From assembly GCF_013386765.1 (NCBI RefSeq), contig NZ_JACARE010000032.1:1-43791 (forward strand): 43,791 nt of DNA. Reading direction: 5' to 3'. Position 1 is the stretch's first letter; the number at the start of each line of letters is the position of its first letter. Below the pieces are notes generated by a model. It worked only from the letters and a program-made list of their open reading frames with translations. It was not told where the DNA came from and did no database searches. The stretch comes from Pseudomonas yamanorum (GTDB lineage Bacteria > Pseudomonadota > Gammaproteobacteria > Pseudomonadales > Pseudomonadaceae). This document shows positions 8,413 through 17,085 of this stretch, in pieces. A program made the translations under genes and the position numbers.

Positions 8413-9465
8413 TCACCCCTTCACCGGCCAGGCGGGTTGCTGTTGGGTGATGCAATGCACCCCGCCGCCGCCATGGGCCAGGTGATTGATGCGCACCGGT
8501 ACCACCACGCGCCCAGGGAAAGCACGGGCTAGGACATCGGCGGCAATCTGGTCGGCGTCGATGCCATAGGCAGGCATGATGATCGCGTGGTTGGCGATGT
8601 AGAAGTTGGTGTAGGAGGCGCAAAACACTTCAGCCTCAGTGTCCACCGCGTCGGTGGCTTCATGCAGGTCGATCATCTCGAACCGGCGGCCTTGGGCATC
8701 GGTGGCCAATTCCAGGGCCCGACGGTTTTCCCGCACCACCTCGGCGTACACCGAATGGGTGTCATGGGTGGCATCCACCAGCAACACGCCGGGGCGGGCA
8801 AATGCGCACACGCCATCGACATGGCCGTCGGTCATGTCACCGGTCACATGGTCGGGATCGCCCGGCAGCCAGATCGTTTTCTTCACACCCAGCAAGCGCG
8901 CGAAAATCTCCTCGATCTCGGCCTTGGTCACCCCTGGATTTCGATTGGGGTTGAGTAACACTGATTCGGTGGTGATCAACGTGCCTTCGCCATCCACATG
9001 AATGGCGCCGCCTTCGTTGCTCAACGGTGTGCCCAGGCACTCCACGCCTAGGTGATTGAGCACCCGGCGCGCCAGGCTTTCATCCAGATCATGGGCCGAC
9101 TTGCCGCCCCACGCGTTAAAGCGCCAGCTCACACCGGCGAGCCCCTGTTGCGGATGGCAAACAAAGCTCGGGCCGGAATCGCGACACCAACTGTCATTCA
9201 CCGCCAGTTCGATCAATGCAATGTTCGGCCCGCACAACGCTTTGGCGCTGGCCACAGCGCAAGGATCGACGATCATTTTCACCGGTTCAAAACGCGCAAT
9301 CGCATTGGCGACACGGGCAAAATCCTCCTGCACCAGCGGCAATGTAACGCCCCAGCCGGACTCCCAAAGCGTTTGGTTATGCGGCCAGACCATCCACGTC
9401 GCCGCATGCCTGGCCCACTCCGCCGGCATCCACCAGCCACCGTTCTGAATTTCATTCTGCTGCAT
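8413..9465 (-). CDS. agu2A: Agmatine deiminase, cytosolic
   Basis: A 350-residue agmatine deiminase (agmatine + water to N-carbamoylputrescine + ammonia) without any export signal. Diagnostic motifs: MPAEWARHAATWMVWP at the N-terminus, DSWCRDSGPSFV, NEGGAIHVDGEGT, TDGHVDG and GGGGVHCITQQQP, whose Cys (about 338) is the catalytic nucleophile. The first gene of the four-gene operon and divergent from a LysR gene. An AAGGT stands before the ATG. The paralogue at the operon's other end differs at several motif positions (for example TDAHVD against TDGHVD) and is exported, so the two are not simple duplicates. Confidence 0.95.
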   Translation of the reverse strand: MQQNEIQNGGWWMPAEWARHAATWMVWPHNQTLWESGWGVTLPLVQEDFARVANAIARFEPVKMIVDPCAVASAKALCGPNIALIELAVNDSWCRDSGPSFVCHPQQGLAGVSWRFNAWGGKSAHDLDESLARRVLNHLGVECLGTPLSNEGGAIHVDGEGTLITTESVLLNPNRNPGVTKAEIEEIFARLLGVKKTIWLPGDPDHVTGDMTDGHVDGVCAFARPGVLLVDATHDTHSVYAEVVRENRRALELATDAQGRRFEMIDLHEATDAVDTEAEVFCASYTNFYIANHAIIMPAYGIDADQIAADVLARAFPGRVVVPVRINHLAHGGGGVHCITQQQPAWPVKG

Positions 9466-9522
9466 GACAAATACCTTTGAGTTAAGTCATTGTGTTCAAT
9501 GAAAACTGCCTGCGAGGTCTTG

Positions 9523-9532
9523 GCATGCATGC
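9523..9532. promoter_or_regulatory. Palindrome in the agu2A/LysR intergenic region
   Basis: GCATGCATGC is a perfect 10-bp palindrome near the middle of the 134-base gap between the agmatine operon and the divergent LysR gene. It could be part of the regulator's site, but it lacks the T-N11-A form usual for LysR proteins, so this is a guess from position. Confidence 0.25.
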
Positions 9533-9599
9533 TACGGCTGTAAAAACGGGCTAACAAACGATGGATTTTGTGGAAAACTGATTAGAGGAACTTATCAGC

Positions 9600-10469
9600 A
9601 TGCTTAACCATTGGCCGCCTCTGGGCACCCTCCGCGGCTTCGAAGCCGCCGCCCGGCTGGGCAGTTTCCACAAGGCCGCCGAAGAACTGCACCTCACTCA
9701 ATCGGCCATCAGCCAGCAGATTCGCAGCCTTGAAGCGTACCTGGAGCAACCGTTGTTTTTCCGCAGTGGGCGCAGCGTCAGCCTGACCGATGCCGGGCAC
9801 GATTTCCTCAGCACCACCCAGGCGCTATTGCAGCAATTGGCCGTGGGCGTTCGTCGCCTGGGCCAGTACCGCAAACCCAACCAACTGGTGCTCAACACCA
9901 CGCCGACCTTCGCCCGTCACTGGCTGCTGCCGCGCCTGGAGGATTTCCGCCGCCAGCACCCGGAAGTGGACCTGTGGATATTCAGCACCGACGAAGTCCC
10001 GGACATGGCCAGCCAGACCATCGACCTGGCCGTACGCGACGACATCAGCTCCCAGGCCGAATGCAGCTTCAAGGTGCTGCATGCCGACCGCCTGTTCCCC
10101 GCGTGCAACCCACGCGTGCTGGCACTGCCCAGGGAGCAGCGCACCACCCTGCACGGCGAACGGGAGATGGATTGGAGCCATTGGGCGGTGGAGGCAGGGA
10201 TTGATGTGGGGCAAAAAGATCAGGGACTGAATTTCTCCGACCCCGGGCTGTTGCTGGATGCGGCGTGTACCGGGTTGGGGATTGCGCTGGTCAGCCAGTT
10301 ATTAAGCCGACAGGCATTGGAAGACGGGTTGCTGCAACCGCTGGTAGAGGCAACCATTCGCGGGCCCAATTGGGCCTTGCTGACCCACCGTGACAGCGAG
10401 AACAACCCGCTGGCACGGTGTTTCATTGAATGGTTGACGAGCAACCTGGTCACCGCCGGAGCCGATTAG
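9600..10469 (+). CDS. LysR-family regulator (GcvA-like), likely controls the agmatine operon
   Basis: A 289-residue LysR-type regulator. The winged helix-turn-helix covers about residues 5-64, with the pattern LGTLRGFEAAARLGSF, then LTQSAISQQIRSLE and FRSGRSVSLTDAG; the rest is a periplasmic-binding-protein-like effector domain. The FEAAARLGSFHKAA opening and DLAVRDD stretch are typical of the GcvA/AmpR branch. GAGGA precedes the ATG. It is divergent to the agmatine operon, so by analogy with agmatine-inducible agu operons it may activate it in response to agmatine or N-carbamoylputrescine. Its stop overlaps the stop region of the convergent peptidase gene by four bases. Confidence 0.9.
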   Translation: MLNHWPPLGTLRGFEAAARLGSFHKAAEELHLTQSAISQQIRSLEAYLEQPLFFRSGRSVSLTDAGHDFLSTTQALLQQLAVGVRRLGQYRKPNQLVLNTTPTFARHWLLPRLEDFRRQHPEVDLWIFSTDEVPDMASQTIDLAVRDDISSQAECSFKVLHADRLFPACNPRVLALPREQRTTLHGEREMDWSHWAVEAGIDVGQKDQGLNFSDPGLLLDAACTGLGIALVSQLLSRQALEDGLLQPLVEATIRGPNWALLTHRDSENNPLARCFIEWLTSNLVTAGAD

Positions 10470-12511
10470 TCCCGGCTGGCGCTCAGCTTCTCCCACAAGA
10501 AGCGGTAGACCAGCGCACTCATATGCGCAGCCTGTGCATTGTCCGCCGCCCCGCCGTGCCCGCCCTCGATGTTCTCGTAATACGTCACGTCCTTGCCGGC
10601 CTCGATCATCTTCGCCGCCAGCTTGCGGGCGTGGGCTGGATGCACGCGGTCATCGCGGGTCGAGGTCAGGAGAAACACCGGTGGGTAGGTCTTCGCCGGA
10701 TCAAACAGGTGGTACGGCGAAAACGTCTGGATGTACGCCCACTCTTCAGGCACGTCCGGGTTGCCGTATTCCTCCATCCACGACGCCCCGGCCAGCAAGT
10801 GGTGGTAGCGCTGCATATCGAGCAACGGCACCTGGGACACGATCGCACCGAACAATTCCGGGTATTGGGTGAGCATATTGCCGGTCAACAGGCCGCCGTT
10901 ACTGCCGCCCTCCGCGCCCAGGTGTAGAGGTGAGGTAATCCCGCGGGCGATCAGGTCCCGGGCCACCGCCGCAAAATCTTCATAGGCCCGCCCACGGTTC
11001 TGCTTGAGTGCCGCCTGGTGCCAGCGCGGGCCGTATTCACCGCCACCGCGAATGTTGGCAACCACGTACACGCCGCCTTTCGAGAGCCAGGCGCGGCCTA
11101 CTTCACCGGAGTAATTCGGGGTCAGGGAGACCTCGAAACCGCCATAGCCATAGAGCAACGTCGGCGCCGTGCCATCGAGTTGCAAGTCCTTGCCGCGCAC
11201 CATGAAATACGGCACACGGGTGCCATCCCTGGAGACCGCGAACTGCTGCTCGATCACGTGCCGGCTTGAGTCGAAAAACGCCGGCAGGGTTTTCAGCACC
11301 TCGGGCGCCTGACCGATCTCGGCCAGCGCCAGGGTGGTGGGCGTCAGGTAATCGGTGGTCACCAGCCAGACGGCATCACTGTCGTCGCTGTCCACTGCAC
11401 GGGCATACACCGTGCCCATGCCGGGCGCCCCCGTGAACGGGCTGTGCTGCCATCCGTTCGCGCCGGGCGTGAGCACGCTGAGGCGACTCTTGACGTGATC
11501 GAGCACGTTCAGCACCAGGTGATTCAGGGTCCAGATAAACCCTGTCAGCGATGTGCTGTCCGTGGGCGTGAACAGCACTTCGAAATCCCGCTGGCCCGCC
11601 ATGAAGCGATCAAAGTTGATCGCCAGCAACGAGCCGGAAACAAACACTTCATCCGGCGCCCAGTCCTCGCGCAGCTCCAGCAGCAGCCAGTCTTTATGCA
11701 CCGACTTTTCAGCCGAGTTCGGCGCATCGATTTTGCTCAACCGGCCATCGTTGCCCCGCAGGTACAGCTCGTTGTTGTAGAACGCCAGCGTACGGCTGAC
11801 GAAGTCACGCTCATAGCCGGGCGTGTCGTCGTGCATCGCCGCGATGTACATATCATCCGGCACGCCTTCGTAGACAACACGGGCAGCACTCAGCGGCGTG
11901 CCGCGCTGCCACTGCTTGGCAATGCGCGGGTAACCGGAGCGGGTCATCGAGCCTTCGCCAAAATCGGTGAAGACATACACGTTGTCACGGTCGATCCAGC
12001 CCAGGCCGCCCTTGGACTCCGGCAACTGGAAGCCGTCTTCGACCCAGGTCTTGCTAGCCAGATCAAACTCCCGTGTGACACCCGCATCAGCCCCGCCGCG
12101 CGACAACTCCAACAGGCAGCGCTGGTAATCCGGGCGCAGGTAATCAGCACCGTGCCACACCCAGTTTTCGCCTTCGGCGGCGTTCAGTGCATCCAGGTCC
12201 AGCAGCGTTTCCCAGGCGGGTTGCGCCTTGCGGTACTCCGCCGGGGTGGTGCGACGCCACAGGCCGCGCGGGTGAGCGGCGTCCATCCAGAAGTTGTAGT
12301 AATAGGCGCCGACCTTGTTGACGTGGGGGATGTTGCTGTCCGAGTCCAGCATCTCCAGCACCTCGGTTTTGATTTGCTGGAAGCTGTCGGAGCGGGCGAG
12401 CCGGTCTTCGGTCTTGAGGTTCTGGGCCTGTACCCAGTCCAGTGACGGGGTGCTGTCGATGTCTTCAAGCCATAGGTAGGGATCGGGGGTAGTTTGGTGA
12501 GCTGTTGACAT
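10466..12511 (-). CDS. Prolyl oligopeptidase-family serine peptidase (S9A)
   Basis: A 681-residue cytosolic peptidase: N-terminal segment and seven-bladed beta-propeller (about 1-420) in front of an alpha/beta-hydrolase domain. Ser537 in GGSNGGLL is the nucleophile, Asp620 or 621 in STRDDRVHP and His652 in EGGHGG complete the triad. The opening DPYLWLEDID is typical. The family cleaves short peptides after proline or, in oligopeptidase B, after basic residues; the GSNGGLL motif and the propeller fit the prolyl-endopeptidase branch. No signal peptide is seen. It stands alone between convergent LysR and divergent chemoreceptor genes. AGGA precedes the ATG. Confidence 0.9.
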   Translation of the reverse strand: MSTAHQTTPDPYLWLEDIDSTPSLDWVQAQNLKTEDRLARSDSFQQIKTEVLEMLDSDSNIPHVNKVGAYYYNFWMDAAHPRGLWRRTTPAEYRKAQPAWETLLDLDALNAAEGENWVWHGADYLRPDYQRCLLELSRGGADAGVTREFDLASKTWVEDGFQLPESKGGLGWIDRDNVYVFTDFGEGSMTRSGYPRIAKQWQRGTPLSAARVVYEGVPDDMYIAAMHDDTPGYERDFVSRTLAFYNNELYLRGNDGRLSKIDAPNSAEKSVHKDWLLLELREDWAPDEVFVSGSLLAINFDRFMAGQRDFEVLFTPTDSTSLTGFIWTLNHLVLNVLDHVKSRLSVLTPGANGWQHSPFTGAPGMGTVYARAVDSDDSDAVWLVTTDYLTPTTLALAEIGQAPEVLKTLPAFFDSSRHVIEQQFAVSRDGTRVPYFMVRGKDLQLDGTAPTLLYGYGGFEVSLTPNYSGEVGRAWLSKGGVYVVANIRGGGEYGPRWHQAALKQNRGRAYEDFAAVARDLIARGITSPLHLGAEGGSNGGLLTGNMLTQYPELFGAIVSQVPLLDMQRYHHLLAGASWMEEYGNPDVPEEWAYIQTFSPYHLFDPAKTYPPVFLLTSTRDDRVHPAHARKLAAKMIEAGKDVTYYENIEGGHGGAADNAQAAHMSALVYRFLWEKLSASRD

Positions 12512-12615
12512 GCTCGAGTCCTGTCGAAAATTGCGGTGAATATCTCGTGGGTACCCGCTGGGGTATGAGCCCCAAGCTGATCATTTCTTCAGGCGCGAAG
12601 CGCACTAATTATAAA

Positions 12616-12644
12616 TTGACGTCAAAATGCCATCATTCTTTATC
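12616..12644 (+). promoter_or_regulatory. Possible promoter before the chemoreceptor gene
   Basis: TTGACG at 12616-12621 matches a sigma70 -35 box well and is followed after 17 bases by the weak -10 TTTATC, 62 bases before the chemoreceptor ATG. The rest of the 194-base gap (12512-12705) is AT-richer than its surroundings and shows no other clear element; no flagellar sigma28 box is obvious. Confidence 0.3.
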
Positions 12645-12705
12645 AAGATATGTCTTACCGGGTCGATACGTTACAAAACCACACTGACCTGAGGGCATAT
12701 CGTTC

Positions 12706-14388
12706 ATGAAGCTTACAGTCAAAGGCAAGTTGCTGTGTCTGGCCATCATCCCCGCATTGTTGTTCGCATTGATTATCAGCGGCCTTGCGTCGTGGATGCT
12801 GCAGCGCACTGCCGATCAGCAAATGCTCGAAACCCGAGAAGGTTTGATCAAGCGCAATCGTGACGTACTGAAGAACTATGTCGAGGTGGCCCTGACCACC
12901 ATCAAGCCGCTGCACGACGCCTCGGCAAAGGGCGATATGGCAGCCCGGGACAAGGCCCTCGAGTTGCTCAAGCCAGTGAAGTTCGGCGATGAAGGCTACT
13001 TTTTCGGTTACGACACCAAAGGCGTGCGGGTCTTCCGTGGCGACAGCACCGCCGGGGTCGGCAAGAGCTTCTGGGACACCCAGGACCCCGACGGCTCCTT
13101 CCACTACCAGACGTTTGTCGAAGTGGCCAGGAACGGTAAGCACTACGTCGATTACTTCGCGCCCAAACCCGGCCAGGAAAGCGTGCAGGTGCCCAAGCTG
13201 GGCTACACCGTGTACCTGGAAAAATGGGACATGGTGCTCGGCAGTGCAATCAATATGGATGACATCGACGCCGCCATGGCGCTGGAGCAGATAGCGGTCA
13301 CCGAACGCACCCGCGCCCTGCTGGGCAGCATCTTCCTGGTGACCCTGGTGTTGCTGCTGGTCACCGCAACGGCCGGTATCTGGACGGCCAATGGCGTGGT
13401 CCGCCCGCTGCGTGTGCTCAAGACCAACCTGGATGACATCGCCGCCGGTGAAGGCGACCTTACCCATCGCCTGGCGATCACCAGCAACGATGAATTGGGT
13501 GACCTGGCCGCCTCGTTCAACCGGTTCATCGACAAGATCCACACCATGGTCAGCCAGGTGGCGAAGATGACCACCGACCTCGACGGCCTGGTGCATCAGG
13601 CGACCCAACAAACCCTGCGCTCCGAACAAGCGATGCAGCGCCAGCGCAACGAGACCGACCAGGTCGCCACCGCGATCCACGAAATGTCAGCCGCAGCCCA
13701 GGAAGTGGCGCTCAGTGCCCAGCGTGCGGCCCAGGCGGCGGCAGAGACCGACCAGCAAGGCCACGCCGCCCGCAAGGTGGTGGGCGACAACATCACCGGG
13801 ATGAGCGCACTGGTGTCGGATATTCGCCTGAGCGGTACCAGCCTCGACAGCCTACAGCAGGATGTACGCTCCATTGTCTCGGTGCTCGACGTGATTCGTT
13901 CGATTGCCGACCAGACCAACTTGCTGGCACTCAATGCCGCGATTGAAGCCGCGCGTGCCGGTGAGGCCGGCCGTGGTTTTGCGGTGGTGGCCGATGAAGT
14001 TCGTGCACTGGCCAGCCGCACGCAACAGAGCACGCAAGAGATCCAGGGCATGATCACGCGCCTGGAAGCCGGCACCACCGCCTCGGTGGCCGCGATGCAC
14101 CGTTCGACCGAAGCCGGCGAAGGTGCCAATCAGCAGACCAACGAAGTGGGGGTTTCGCTGGATTCGATCTCGGACCTGATCGGCACCATCAACGCAATGA
14201 ACGCGCAGATTGCCAGCGCCGCCGAAGAGCAGACCTCGGTCGCCGAAGAGATCAACCGCAGCGTGCATCAGATTGCAGGCGCGGTGGAAAGCCTGGCCGA
14301 CGAAACCGAACACAGCGCGCGCACCATGCGCGATGTGTCTGCGCTGGGGGCCAACCTCAACAGCCTGGTGCGCCAATTCAAGATCTGA
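12706..14388 (+). CDS. Methyl-accepting chemotaxis protein with single Cache sensor
   Basis: A 560-residue inner-membrane chemoreceptor. Layout: membrane helix 1 (about 8-30), periplasmic sCache_2-type domain (about 35-195; pattern DEGYFFGYDTKG, DPDGSFHYQTF, KLGYTVYLEKWDMVLG), membrane helix 2 (about 203-223), HAMP (about 222-277) and the signalling domain with the conserved hairpin tip near residue 400 (ADQTNLLALNAAIEAARAGE). Such Cache domains often bind small organic acids; the ligand is not readable. There is no C-terminal NWETF-type CheR tether. GAGGG precedes the ATG. No other chemotaxis genes are close, so it feeds a Che system encoded elsewhere. Confidence 0.93.
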   Translation: MKLTVKGKLLCLAIIPALLFALIISGLASWMLQRTADQQMLETREGLIKRNRDVLKNYVEVALTTIKPLHDASAKGDMAARDKALELLKPVKFGDEGYFFGYDTKGVRVFRGDSTAGVGKSFWDTQDPDGSFHYQTFVEVARNGKHYVDYFAPKPGQESVQVPKLGYTVYLEKWDMVLGSAINMDDIDAAMALEQIAVTERTRALLGSIFLVTLVLLLVTATAGIWTANGVVRPLRVLKTNLDDIAAGEGDLTHRLAITSNDELGDLAASFNRFIDKIHTMVSQVAKMTTDLDGLVHQATQQTLRSEQAMQRQRNETDQVATAIHEMSAAAQEVALSAQRAAQAAAETDQQGHAARKVVGDNITGMSALVSDIRLSGTSLDSLQQDVRSIVSVLDVIRSIADQTNLLALNAAIEAARAGEAGRGFAVVADEVRALASRTQQSTQEIQGMITRLEAGTTASVAAMHRSTEAGEGANQQTNEVGVSLDSISDLIGTINAMNAQIASAAEEQTSVAEEINRSVHQIAGAVESLADETEHSARTMRDVSALGANLNSLVRQFKI

Positions 14389-14478
14389 CCCGGTGCGCCA
14401 TTGCCTTGAAACAGGGGGCGATAGCTGTTTTAGTGACGACTTATTAGTTAGCTTGATCATTATTAGGTAGCGATTCAA

Positions 14479-14498
14479 TTGCCGTCTTCGGGCGGCAA
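14479..14498 (+). terminator. UUCG hairpin after the chemoreceptor gene
   Basis: TTGCCGTC and GGCGGCAA pair over eight positions (one T-G) around a TTCG tetraloop, 90 bases after the chemoreceptor stop and 53 bases before the dehydrogenase gene. The following bases are A-rich rather than T-rich, so termination is only likely, not certain. Nothing else stands out in 14389-14551. Confidence 0.4.
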
Positions 14499-14551
14499 AT
14501 CATAAGAAAAACCAACGCACACCCGTGTTTAGACTCAGGAGTGAGTAACCG

Positions 14552-15295
14552 ATGTCCGAGAACGATACCTCCCCAGGGCGTCGCGACTTTTTACGCAAGT
14601 CGTTGACGCTGATCCCCGTTGTCACACTGGCCAGTACCGGCCTTTCCTCCGGCGCCTTCGCGCAGACCCCGGCCAGTGACAGCCAGGCTGGCACGCCAGC
14701 ACCGGCCAGGGTCGATGATTACAAACCGACGTTTTTCACCCCGCAGGAGTGGGCCTTCCTGATGGCGGCCTGTGACCGCTTGATCCCGTCCGATCACGTC
14801 GGCCCCGGCGCCGTCGAACTCGGCGTGCCGGAGTTTCTCGACCGGCACATGCAAACGCCCTACGCCAACGGCGGCATCTGGTACATGCAAGGCCCCTTCG
14901 TCGAAGCGGCCCCGGAGTTCGGCTACCAGGGTCGCCTGACGTTGCGCGAAACCCTGCGGGTCGGGATCAAGGCCATCGACGCCAGTTGCCAGAAGACCTT
15001 CGCCGGCAAGACCTTTGCCGAGCTCTCGACGGCCCAGCAGGAAGACCTGTTGAAGAATGCCGAGAGCGGCAAACTGGCACTGGAAGACATTTCCTCGAAG
15101 CTGTTTTTCAGCAACCTGCTCAACGAAGTGCGCAACGGCTACTTCGCCGACCCGTCCCACGGCGGCAACAAAAACATGGGCGCGTGGAAAATGATCGGTT
15201 ATCCCGGCATGCGCGCCGATTACATGGACTGGGTCACGGTACGGGACAAGCCGTACCCGTTGCCGCCGGTCGATCTGGCCGGACGGAGGGGTTGA
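14552..15295 (+). CDS. Gluconate 2-dehydrogenase small (gamma) subunit, Tat-exported
   Basis: A 247-residue subunit-3 family protein of membrane-bound FAD dehydrogenases. It begins with a twin-arginine signal (GRRDFLRKS, hydrophobic core, ending GAFAQ at about residue 35), then the family stretch in which FFTPQEWAFLMAACDRLIPSD and GPGAVELGVPEFLDRHM appear. It has no cofactor of its own; in the family it carries the signal-less flavoprotein subunit through the Tat pore and stabilises it in the periplasm. AGGAG stands before the ATG. First gene of a three-gene operon, two bases from the flavoprotein start. Confidence 0.92.
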   Translation: MSENDTSPGRRDFLRKSLTLIPVVTLASTGLSSGAFAQTPASDSQAGTPAPARVDDYKPTFFTPQEWAFLMAACDRLIPSDHVGPGAVELGVPEFLDRHMQTPYANGGIWYMQGPFVEAAPEFGYQGRLTLRETLRVGIKAIDASCQKTFAGKTFAELSTAQQEDLLKNAESGKLALEDISSKLFFSNLLNEVRNGYFADPSHGGNKNMGAWKMIGYPGMRADYMDWVTVRDKPYPLPPVDLAGRRG

Positions 15296-15297
15296 GC

Positions 15298-17073
15298 ATG
15301 GCGAACATCAAACCAAAAGCAGACGTAGTGATTGTGGGCATGGGCTGGACCGGGGCAATCATGGCCAAGGAACTCACCGATGCAGGGCTGCACGTGGTGG
15401 TACTGGAGCGCGGTGCCGACCGTGACACGCAGCCTGATTTTGCCTACCCGAAAGTCGTCGATGAGCTTGAAGGTTCAGTGCATCGCCGCTACCTGCAAAG
15501 CCTGTCCCAGGAAACCGTGACCGCACGGCACAACCTGACCTCCACTGCCGTGCCGTATCGCCAAATGGGCTCGTTCAAGCCGGGCACCGGTGTCGGGGGT
15601 GCGGGCAGCCACTGGTCTGGCTGCCACTTTCGCGCACTGCCGGAAGACTTCAAGTTGCGCAGCAATACCGAGCAGCGCTATGGCGCCAAGTTCATTCCCG
15701 ACGACATGACCATCCAGGATTTCCCGGTCACTTACGAAGACCTGGAACCGCACTTCGATCACTTCGAATACGTGTGTGGCACCTCCGGCAAGGCCGGGGT
15801 TATTCAGGGTGCGAAACAGGTGGGCGGCAACCCGTTCGAAGGGTCGCGTTCCCGTGAGTTTCCGTTGGGCCCGAACCCCAATTACCTCGGCGCAGAGATG
15901 TTCTACGGTGCAGCCCGCGAGATGGGCTGGGACCCGTACCCGATCCCCGCGTCCAACGCGTCGGCACCTTACGTCAACCCCTACGGTTGCCAGATGGGCC
16001 CGTGCAACGCCTGCGGTTTCTGCAGTGACTACGGTTGCCTGAACTACTCCAAAGCCAGCCCGAACATCAGCATTCTGCCGGTGCTGCGCCAGCGCAAAAA
16101 CTTTGAGCTGCGCACCCATGCGCAAGTGCTCAAGGTCAACCTCGACAGCGATGGCAAGAAGGCCACCGGCGTCACGTACCTGGATGCCCAGGGCCGTGAA
16201 GTGGAGCAACAGGCCGACCTCGTGCTGCTGTGCGCGTTTTCGCTGTTCAACGTGCATTTGATGCTGCTCTCGGGGATCGGCAAACCCTACGACCCAGTGA
16301 GCGGTGAAGGCACCATCGGGCGCAACTACTCGTACCAGAACCTCAATCGCGTGGTGCTGTTTTTCGGCAAGGAAGTACAGGCCAACCAGTTCATCGGGAT
16401 CGGTGGCGCAGGCACCACCATGGACAACCTCAACGGCAACCAGCTGGACAATGCCAAGGCCGGTTTTGTCGGCGGCGGGATTATCTGGGCACGCCAGCCG
16501 GGCGCTGGTCCGGTGCGCGGGATCAACGTACCGCCGGGCACGCCAGCCTGGGGCACGCAGTGGAAACAGGCGGCCAGCGATGCGTTCCGTCATTCGTTCT
16601 ACTTCGAGGTGCAAGGTGCCTGCATGTCGTACCGTCAGCACTACTTGAGCCTGGACCCGACCTACAAGGACGGCTTCGGTCGCCCGCTGCTGCGGATGAA
16701 CTTCGACTGGCACGACAACGAAATCAAGGCCTCGCAGTTCCTGGTGGGCAAGGCGCTGGAGATGTCGAAAATCCTCAACCCGACCGCCATGGCCGGCGAC
16801 GCCAAGAAGCCGGGCGAGCACTACAACATCACCAAGTACCAGAGCACCCACACCTGTGGTGGCGCGATCATGGGCAGCGACCCGAAAACCTCGGCATTGA
16901 ACCGCTACCTGCAGTCGTGGGACGTGCACAACGTGTTCGCCATTGGCGCCAATGCGTTCCCGCAAAACAACGGCTACAACCCGACGGGGATGGTCGGTGC
17001 GCTGGCGTACTGGTCTGCCACGGCGATTCGCGAGCAATACCTCAAAAACCCCGGCCCGCTGGTTCAGGCATAA
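15298..17073 (+). CDS. GMC-family flavoprotein subunit of gluconate 2-dehydrogenase-type complex
   Basis: This 591-residue FAD enzyme is the catalytic subunit that oxidises a sugar acid or sugar (gluconate to 2-ketogluconate is the family's best-known reaction) in the periplasm. The FAD-binding motif VGMGWTGAIMAKEL starts at about residue 14; the GMC C-terminal region has STHTCGGAIMGSDP and NNGYNPTGMVGALAYW. Around residues 229-247 sits a cysteine-dense stretch (GCQMGPCNACGFCSDYGC) that may hold an iron-sulphur cluster. A longer reading from 14986 is not real: GGAGG lies before ATG 15298 and the FAD motif starts just after. No signal peptide, consistent with co-export with the gamma subunit. 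Substrate is inferred from family and gene order. Confidence 0.92.
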   Translation: MANIKPKADVVIVGMGWTGAIMAKELTDAGLHVVVLERGADRDTQPDFAYPKVVDELEGSVHRRYLQSLSQETVTARHNLTSTAVPYRQMGSFKPGTGVGGAGSHWSGCHFRALPEDFKLRSNTEQRYGAKFIPDDMTIQDFPVTYEDLEPHFDHFEYVCGTSGKAGVIQGAKQVGGNPFEGSRSREFPLGPNPNYLGAEMFYGAAREMGWDPYPIPASNASAPYVNPYGCQMGPCNACGFCSDYGCLNYSKASPNISILPVLRQRKNFELRTHAQVLKVNLDSDGKKATGVTYLDAQGREVEQQADLVLLCAFSLFNVHLMLLSGIGKPYDPVSGEGTIGRNYSYQNLNRVVLFFGKEVQANQFIGIGGAGTTMDNLNGNQLDNAKAGFVGGGIIWARQPGAGPVRGINVPPGTPAWGTQWKQAASDAFRHSFYFEVQGACMSYRQHYLSLDPTYKDGFGRPLLRMNFDWHDNEIKASQFLVGKALEMSKILNPTAMAGDAKKPGEHYNITKYQSTHTCGGAIMGSDPKTSALNRYLQSWDVHNVFAIGANAFPQNNGYNPTGMVGALAYWSATAIREQYLKNPGPLVQA

Positions 17074-17085
17074 GGAGAGAGATCG

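Noticed and set aside
12512..12705. A flagellar sigma28 promoter before the chemoreceptor gene.
   Set aside because: No TAAA-N15-GCCGATAA-like pair is present; only a sigma70-like -35 with a weak -10.
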